Positions 43,025 to 47,038 of a stretch of DNA of 47,038 bases are shown here, in pieces. The notes below the pieces were generated by a model. The model was not told where the DNA came from, ran no database searches, and was given only the letters and a program-made list of their open reading frames with translations. The translations under genes and the position numbers were made by a program. Each line of letters starts with the position of its first letter. Positions within the stretch are counted from its first letter, which is position 1. The DNA is taken from NCBI GenBank assembly GCA_934402515.1, contig CAKRTZ010000015.1, positions 1 to 47,038 of the forward strand, in the 5' to 3' direction. This DNA is from an uncultured Lachnospiraceae bacterium (lineage in GTDB: Bacteria > Bacillota > Clostridia > Lachnospirales > Lachnospiraceae).

Positions 43025-43096
43025 TTAGAATTTGTCTGCGAAACTCTTGTAGTATTCCTCGAAGAACTCGTTTACCTTTTCCATAATCTTTTTCAT
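43025..43096 (-). CDS. Short amphipathic peptide, 23 residues
   Basis: The open frame ATG 43096 to TAA 43025 encodes MKKIMEKVNEFFEEYYKSFA plus DKF. A good ribosome site, AAAGGAAAGG, lies 8 nt upstream (43105-43114). The peptide is rich in Phe/Tyr and Glu/Lys and would form an amphipathic helix, with no signal peptide. It sits alone in the 314-bp gap between the GGDEF-EAL gene and a LysR gene, divergent from the latter, with an inverted repeat behind it. A signalling, toxin-like or regulatory peptide are all possible; I do not recognise it. Confidence 0.55.
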   Translation of the reverse strand: MKKIMEKVNEFFEEYYKSFADKF

Positions 43097-43159
43097 AGTG
43101 TTTACCTTTCCTTTCTGTGACTAAGGTGTTGTTCCTTTTGATGATTTTACTTTAACATA

Positions 43160-43188
43160 TTGCACTTATAATGTGAAATACATATAAT
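43160..43188 (+). promoter_or_regulatory. Promoter of the first LysR gene, overlapping a divergent promoter
   Basis: TTGCAC (43160-43165), 17 bp, TATAAT (43183-43188), about 60 nt before the start codon at 43250. On the other strand a weaker TTCACA/TAAAGT pair with 17-bp spacing overlaps it and could drive the short peptide gene. This is the usual arrangement for a LysR regulator and a divergent target. Confidence 0.65.
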
Positions 43189-43249
43189 AAAAGCATGGTA
43201 ATACCTAAATGGTATCAAAAGAAAGGGAAGAAAAGGGAGGAAAAACGGC

Positions 43250-44143
43250 ATGGAATTACGGCATATCCGGTATTTTAAGGCGGTGGCAGAGGAGAAAAGC
43301 TTTACCAGGGCGGCGGAGAAGATGGCGATTGCGCAGCCGCCCCTGAGTCGTCAGATTCAGGACTTGGAGGCGGAGCTGGGGGCGGCACTGTTTCTCCGTT
43401 CTCCCCACAAGGTGGAGCTGACGCCGGAGGGGGAGCTTTTCTTACAGTATGCCTCCCAGATTCTGGATTTGGTGAACCGCTCCGAGGAGGATGTGCGGGA
43501 GCGGAAGGAAGGACTGCAGGGCACGATTTACATCGCATCGGTGGAGGGCTGTGGCCCCCGGCTGTTTGCGGGATGGATTGCCTCCTTTCAGGAGAAGCAT
43601 CCCCATGTGCAGTACAATCTCTGGAATGGAAATACGGATGATGTGAATAATCGGGTGAATAAGGGACTGTGTGAGGTCGCCATGATTACGGCGCCCTACA
43701 ACACGGAGGAGTGCCATGTCCTTCCGGTGTATGACGAGCCATGGGTGGCAGTGATTCCCAGTGGGCATGCGCTCTATTCCGATACCCATGAGCCGGTAAA
43801 ACCGGCGGAGCTGCTGCCCTACAACTTACTGATTCCCTCCAGAGAGTCCCGGAAGGGAGAGATTGACAAGTGGTTTGCCCAGACGGGACAGACACCCACC
43901 ATCCGGGGGCGGGTTGCCCACATGCTAAATGCTTATGAACTGAGCCGACATGGGGTGGGCATTGCCATATATCCTGCCACCATTTCCTCTTTGATTCGGG
44001 ATAAAGATGTGTGTGTGCGGAAAATCGACCACCCCGATGCCTACGCCTCTTACGCCCTGATCTGGAACAAAAACCATACTCTCTCCCACGTGGCAGAGGC
44101 ATTTATCAACCATATCGAGGAGGAGTTGAAGAGGGAAGGCTAG
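43250..44143 (+). CDS. LysR-family transcriptional regulator (first)
   Basis: The protein has 297 residues, standard LysR length. The N-terminal helix-turn-helix contains FTRAAEKMAIAQPPLSRQI. The C-terminal two-lobed effector domain begins near residue 90 (LQGTIYIASVEGCGP). It starts at ATG 43250 behind GGGAGG. Its stop overlaps the convergent MATE gene by 4 bp, so the two genes share no leader. The divergent peptide gene shares its promoter region and is the likeliest local target besides itself. Ligand unknown. Confidence 0.93.
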   Translation: MELRHIRYFKAVAEEKSFTRAAEKMAIAQPPLSRQIQDLEAELGAALFLRSPHKVELTPEGELFLQYASQILDLVNRSEEDVRERKEGLQGTIYIASVEGCGPRLFAGWIASFQEKHPHVQYNLWNGNTDDVNNRVNKGLCEVAMITAPYNTEECHVLPVYDEPWVAVIPSGHALYSDTHEPVKPAELLPYNLLIPSRESRKGEIDKWFAQTGQTPTIRGRVAHMLNAYELSRHGVGIAIYPATISSLIRDKDVCVRKIDHPDAYASYALIWNKNHTLSHVAEAFINHIEEELKREG

Positions 44144-45513
44144 GCGGTTTGCTCCTTCTCCATCCGCTTTAATTCAGGCAAAACAGTGCAGAGCATCGTG
44201 ATAAAGCACAGACTTCCGCCAATGACATTGGAAATCGGCTCTGCCATAAACACGCCGTTGGTGCCCAGGTGGAACGTATAGGGCAGCAGGTAAGTGAGAG
44301 GCACCACGATAAAGACCTTGCGCAGCAGCGAGAAAAAGATGGCTTGCTTTTTATGATTGAGTGATTTAAAAATGGTCTGTCCGGTTGATTGCAGTGTCAT
44401 AAAGAGAAAGGCTGCGAAATAGAGTTTCAATGCAGGAACGGCGTCTGCCATCAAGGCTTCGTCGGAACTGAAAACGTGGATGAGCAGTTCCGGAGTCATG
44501 ATAATCAGCCCCCAGGTAACTGCGGTATAGATGACACTGAAAAGGAACATGGTCGTGCCAGCTTTTATTACACGCCTGGGACGATGGGCACCGTAGTTAT
44601 AGCTGATGACAGGAGAAGAACCCTCCGTGATGGCATGGAGAGGAGTTTCAATCACCTGACGTACGCTGGAAATGATAGTCATGACAGAAATATATAAATC
44701 ACCTCCAAAGACGGACAGCATCTGATTACAGCAAATGGACACCAGACTGTTGGTAAATTGCATAACAAATCCGGAGGAGCCCAGTCCGATGATATTTTTT
44801 GCATAATCTTTGTAGGTTTTCATTTCTTTGATTCCAATGAGGCGGACCTTCAGCTCCGCCTTTTTCAGCAGAAACCACAGCACAAATACCGCTCCCAGAA
44901 TCTGGGAAATGACGGTGGCAATGGCAGCCCCCTTGATGCCCAAATGCAGCATAAAAATAAACACCGGGTCGAGAATAAAGTTGGTCACTGCACCGATAGC
45001 GACGGACAGCATGCCGGTGGTGGCGTAGCCCTGGGCGTTGATGAAAGGGTTCATGCCCGTGACAATCATGGAGGGCAGGGTACCGATGAGATACAGCATC
45101 ATATAGGGATAGGCGTACGGCAGGGCATCCTGGGAGGCGCCGAACAGGGTGAGCAGAGGGCGGGCGAAAACCATACCCACTGCCATGAGTACCAGAGCGC
45201 TGGTGCATATCATAAAAAAGGAAGTATTCATAATCTCCCGTGCTGCCTTTTCGTCTCCCATGCCTCTGCGGATAGAAAAAAGAGGGGCTCCGCCGCTGCC
45301 AAAAAGGTTGCTGAAGGCGGTGATGATGACAATAATGGGGAAACAGAGTCCCACAGCTCCCAGGGCGGTGGTTCCCGCACCGGGAATCCGGGCAATATAA
45401 ATCCGGTCTACAATATTATAGAGAAGGCTCAAAAGCTGGGCGACCATCATGGGAAAAGCAGATGCCACAATATGGCTGGTGATGGAGCCGTGTTCAAAAT
45501 CAATTCTTTTCAT
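44140..45513 (-). CDS. MATE-family multidrug/Na+ antiporter
   Basis: The protein has 457 residues and 12 predicted membrane helices in two repeats. Family motifs are AFPMMVAQLLSLLYNIVDRIYIARIPG at the start of the first half and ITEGSSPVISYNYGA at the start of the second. It exports drugs or toxic metabolites in exchange for Na+ or H+. The start at 45513 lies behind AAAGGAAC on the minus strand. It is divergent from the second LysR gene, whose product is a candidate regulator; the 142-bp gap contains a TTTTCA-17-TATAGT promoter-like pair on the minus strand. Substrate not predictable. Confidence 0.93.
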   Translation of the reverse strand: MKRIDFEHGSITSHIVASAFPMMVAQLLSLLYNIVDRIYIARIPGAGTTALGAVGLCFPIIVIITAFSNLFGSGGAPLFSIRRGMGDEKAAREIMNTSFFMICTSALVLMAVGMVFARPLLTLFGASQDALPYAYPYMMLYLIGTLPSMIVTGMNPFINAQGYATTGMLSVAIGAVTNFILDPVFIFMLHLGIKGAAIATVISQILGAVFVLWFLLKKAELKVRLIGIKEMKTYKDYAKNIIGLGSSGFVMQFTNSLVSICCNQMLSVFGGDLYISVMTIISSVRQVIETPLHAITEGSSPVISYNYGAHRPRRVIKAGTTMFLFSVIYTAVTWGLIIMTPELLIHVFSSDEALMADAVPALKLYFAAFLFMTLQSTGQTIFKSLNHKKQAIFFSLLRKVFIVVPLTYLLPYTFHLGTNGVFMAEPISNVIGGSLCFITMLCTVLPELKRMEKEQTA

Positions 45514-45655
45514 AGGTGTAACATGTTCCTTTAGCCTGTAATTCTACTTGATTTCCACTATAGCACAGAATATGATATATGAAAAAGATTTGTTTTGTAT
45601 AATAAAAGAATAATTTTTATATAGATGATTTTTTGATTCATAGAAAGGAACGCCC

Positions 45656-46495
45656 ATGGAACTGAAACAACTGGAGTATTTCCGGGCAATTGTGGAGGAG
45701 GGAACGGTAAGTGGTGCCGCCCGTGTCCTGCACATGACCCAGCCTCCGTTAAGCTACCAGATGAAGATGCTGGAAGATGAACTGCAGGTGCAGCTTTATC
45801 TGCGGGGAACGAAGAAAATCACGCTGACAGATGCAGGAAAGGTGTTGTATTCCAGAGCCTGCAGCCTGCTCACCATGACAGATATCACGAAGCGGGAAGT
45901 GGTGAAAGCCAGCCAGGCGGCCACCATTCACATCGGTATGACCCCATCCACCGTATCCCGGATGGCGGATTATCTGGCACGTTTTTCCCGGAAACACCCG
46001 GAGATTCACTTTGATGTGCATGAGGGCTCCACGTTTAACTTAAAAGATGAACTGGAAAATGGCATGGTGGATATCACCACGGTGCGGACGCCGGTGTTAT
46101 TAAAAGGGTGCGACACGAAACCGCTGATTCGGGAACAGCTCCGGGCTTTTGTCCATCCCGACAGCTTAAAGCCGGGACAGACTTCCATCGCCTTAAAGGA
46201 TTTGTCGGGACAGCGTCTGATTTTATCCCATCGATACCGGCAGTACATTTTGTCTGCCTTTGAAAAAGAAAACTATCCCTGTGATATTTATTGCGAGTGT
46301 TCAGATGCCAGAACCGCCCTGACTTTCGCGGAGCGGGGACTGGGGGTGGCGATTCTGCCGGCCTCCATGAAGGAATTGTCCCAGAAAATCTGCACCTGCG
46401 AAATCACGGGAGCGGATTTGATGACGGAAATCCTGCTGGCATGGCGGCAGGAGCGGCTGCAGGCAGAGGTACAGAATTTTATAGACGAAATGTGA
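45656..46495 (+). CDS. LysR-family transcriptional regulator (second)
   Basis: The protein has 279 residues. The helix-turn-helix includes GTVSGAARVLHMTQPPLSYQM, and the effector domain from about residue 88 contains TIHIGMTPSTVSRMADYL. It is a little shorter than average at the C-terminus but complete. ATG 45656 follows AAAGGAACG. It is divergent from the MATE pump gene, the classical layout for regulator and target; regulation of the pump is inferred. Confidence 0.92.
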   Translation: MELKQLEYFRAIVEEGTVSGAARVLHMTQPPLSYQMKMLEDELQVQLYLRGTKKITLTDAGKVLYSRACSLLTMTDITKREVVKASQAATIHIGMTPSTVSRMADYLARFSRKHPEIHFDVHEGSTFNLKDELENGMVDITTVRTPVLLKGCDTKPLIREQLRAFVHPDSLKPGQTSIALKDLSGQRLILSHRYRQYILSAFEKENYPCDIYCECSDARTALTFAERGLGVAILPASMKELSQKICTCEITGADLMTEILLAWRQERLQAEVQNFIDEM

Positions 46496-46641
46496 TAACT
46501 ATTCAGAGGTTGGAGCATATCGACACCTGCATTCTTGACTTACAGCCGTCCAGGCTTTTTATCAACATCGGCACCAATGAGCGTATCAACGAGGCAAATG
46601 AGGCGGTGAAGGTTACCGTTCCATTTTTCCTGAATTTATGA
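46496..46641 (+). pseudogene. Remnant of an SGNH/GDSL-type esterase gene
   Basis: Directly after the LysR stop, one frame reads HIDTCILDLQPSRLFINIGT followed by NERINEANEAV, then leaves similarity and stops at 46641. The segment DLQPS-x-x-FINIGTND is a hallmark block of SGNH hydrolases; here the D of NIGTND is replaced (NE). There is no start codon, GDS block or C-terminal catalytic His, so only about 45 codons of the original gene remain. The rest of the 309-bp gap holds a likely promoter for the next gene and no other coding signal. Confidence 0.6.
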
Positions 46642-46702
46642 AATATGCCATGGAATCTAAGTGGATGTAAATTTAGGGGCGTAGATTTAGTGAAAAGCAA
46701 AC

Positions 46703-46740
46703 TTGTGTTTGGTATAAAATAATGATAAGATGGCTATAAT
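46703..46740 (+). promoter_or_regulatory. Probable promoter for the helicase/nuclease gene
   Basis: TTGTGT (46703-46708), 17 bp, TAAGAT (46726-46731), with a full TATAAT nearby at 46735-46740 that lacks a good -35 box. The leader to ATG 46805 would be about 60-70 nt. Confidence 0.45.
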
Positions 46741-46804
46741 CGGGTGCAGATAGTACTCCGGGTGTGGAAAGGCACATGGTAGATGTTAAGGAGAAGGGGA
46801 CACT

Positions 46805-47038
46805 ATGGAGAAATCACAGATTCGTATTTCTGTCCGTGGCTTGGTGGAATTTATTCTGCGAAGTGGCGACATTGATAACCGTCATGTCCAGTCTCCGGAA
46901 AATGCCATGCTGGAGGGTGGACGCATCCACCGGATGATTCAGAACAGCATGGGACCTTACTATCATCCGGAGGTGAGCCTGCGTTACCAGATGGAGACGG
47001 AACGCTACGAACTGACCATTGAGGGACGGGCAGACGGC
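46805..47038 (+). CDS. N-terminus of a probable ATP-dependent helicase/nuclease, truncated by window edge
   Basis: Seventy-eight codons are visible, from ATG 46805 behind AAGGAGAAGGGG to the window end. RISVRGLVEFILRSGDIDNR, EGGRIHRMIQ and LTIEGRADG resemble the N-terminal PD-(D/E)xK-like part of Lachnospiraceae DinG/RecB-type helicases, where a conserved GRADG carries a metal-binding Asp. No helicase motif is inside the window, so the assignment rests on this N-terminal pattern only. Confidence 0.65.
   Translation, partial: MEKSQIRISVRGLVEFILRSGDIDNRHVQSPENAMLEGGRIHRMIQNSMGPYYHPEVSLRYQMETERYELTIEGRADG

Noticed and set aside
46503..46700. Minus-strand frame of 65 codons after the second LysR gene
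   Set aside because: No ribosome site and no recognisable protein; the plus strand here carries the SGNH hydrolase fragment.
1..47038. tRNA, rRNA, CRISPR array, insertion sequence, phage genes or c-di-GMP riboswitch
   Set aside because: Read for these on both strands, especially in gaps at 1029-1223, 7586-8007, 22116-22325, 42936-43249, 45514-45655 and 46496-46804; no matching structure or terminal repeats were seen by eye. A covariance-model scan would be needed to exclude small RNAs.

Overview
The window looks like chromosomal DNA of a motile, Gram-positive gut anaerobe of the Lachnospiraceae (Bacillota, Clostridia). The evidence is AGGAGG-type ribosome binding sites, an SLH cell-wall protein, two chemoreceptors, a sugar ABC transporter with no ATPase of its own feeding GH65 phosphorylases, and protein sequences typical of that family. 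This taxonomic call is inference from sequence style. No rRNA, tRNA, CRISPR array, insertion sequence or prophage was seen.

Region 1 (1-7640) holds mixed genes: the 3' end of an SLH-domain protein, a Cache-type chemoreceptor, a Na/phosphate symporter with a PhoU-like tail, a radical-SAM plus TIGR03915-type pair of putative DNA-repair proteins, and a small HPr-like protein that has lost the PTS histidine but kept the regulatory serine.

Region 2 (7640-22200) is an alpha-glucoside locus. It encodes a binding lipoprotein, two permeases, two GH65 phosphorylases, a LacI-family repressor (opposite strand), beta-phosphoglucomutase, a membrane-anchored GH28/GH49-like beta-helix hydrolase, a discoidin-domain protein and a second chemoreceptor. 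The same operator, GTTTAACGTTAAAC or a one-base variant, lies at the start point of the transporter promoter, again in its leader, and between the divergent repressor and pgmB promoters. The locus therefore reads as one LacI regulon: external cleavage, uptake, phosphorolysis to beta-glucose-1-phosphate, and conversion to glucose-6-phosphate.

Region 3 (22249-42980) is the most unusual part and looks like a single operon of about 20 kb. In order it encodes an HD-GYP protein (apparently frameshifted near its 5' end), two TasA-like secreted proteins, a membrane-anchored McrB-like AAA+ ATPase, its DUF2357-like partner without a visible nuclease domain, an ER-type (SipW-like) signal peptidase, three more TasA-like proteins, a 3,532-residue secreted GLUG-repeat protein, and a membrane-anchored degenerate GGDEF-EAL protein. 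I read this as a surface-fibre or adhesin assembly system with a repurposed McrBC-type motor and cyclic-di-GMP proteins at both ends. It does not correspond to a system I can name.

Region 4 (42981-47038) holds a 23-residue peptide gene on the minus strand, two LysR regulators, a MATE efflux pump, a remnant of an SGNH/GDSL esterase gene, and the first 78 codons of a probable helicase/nuclease gene that runs off the window.
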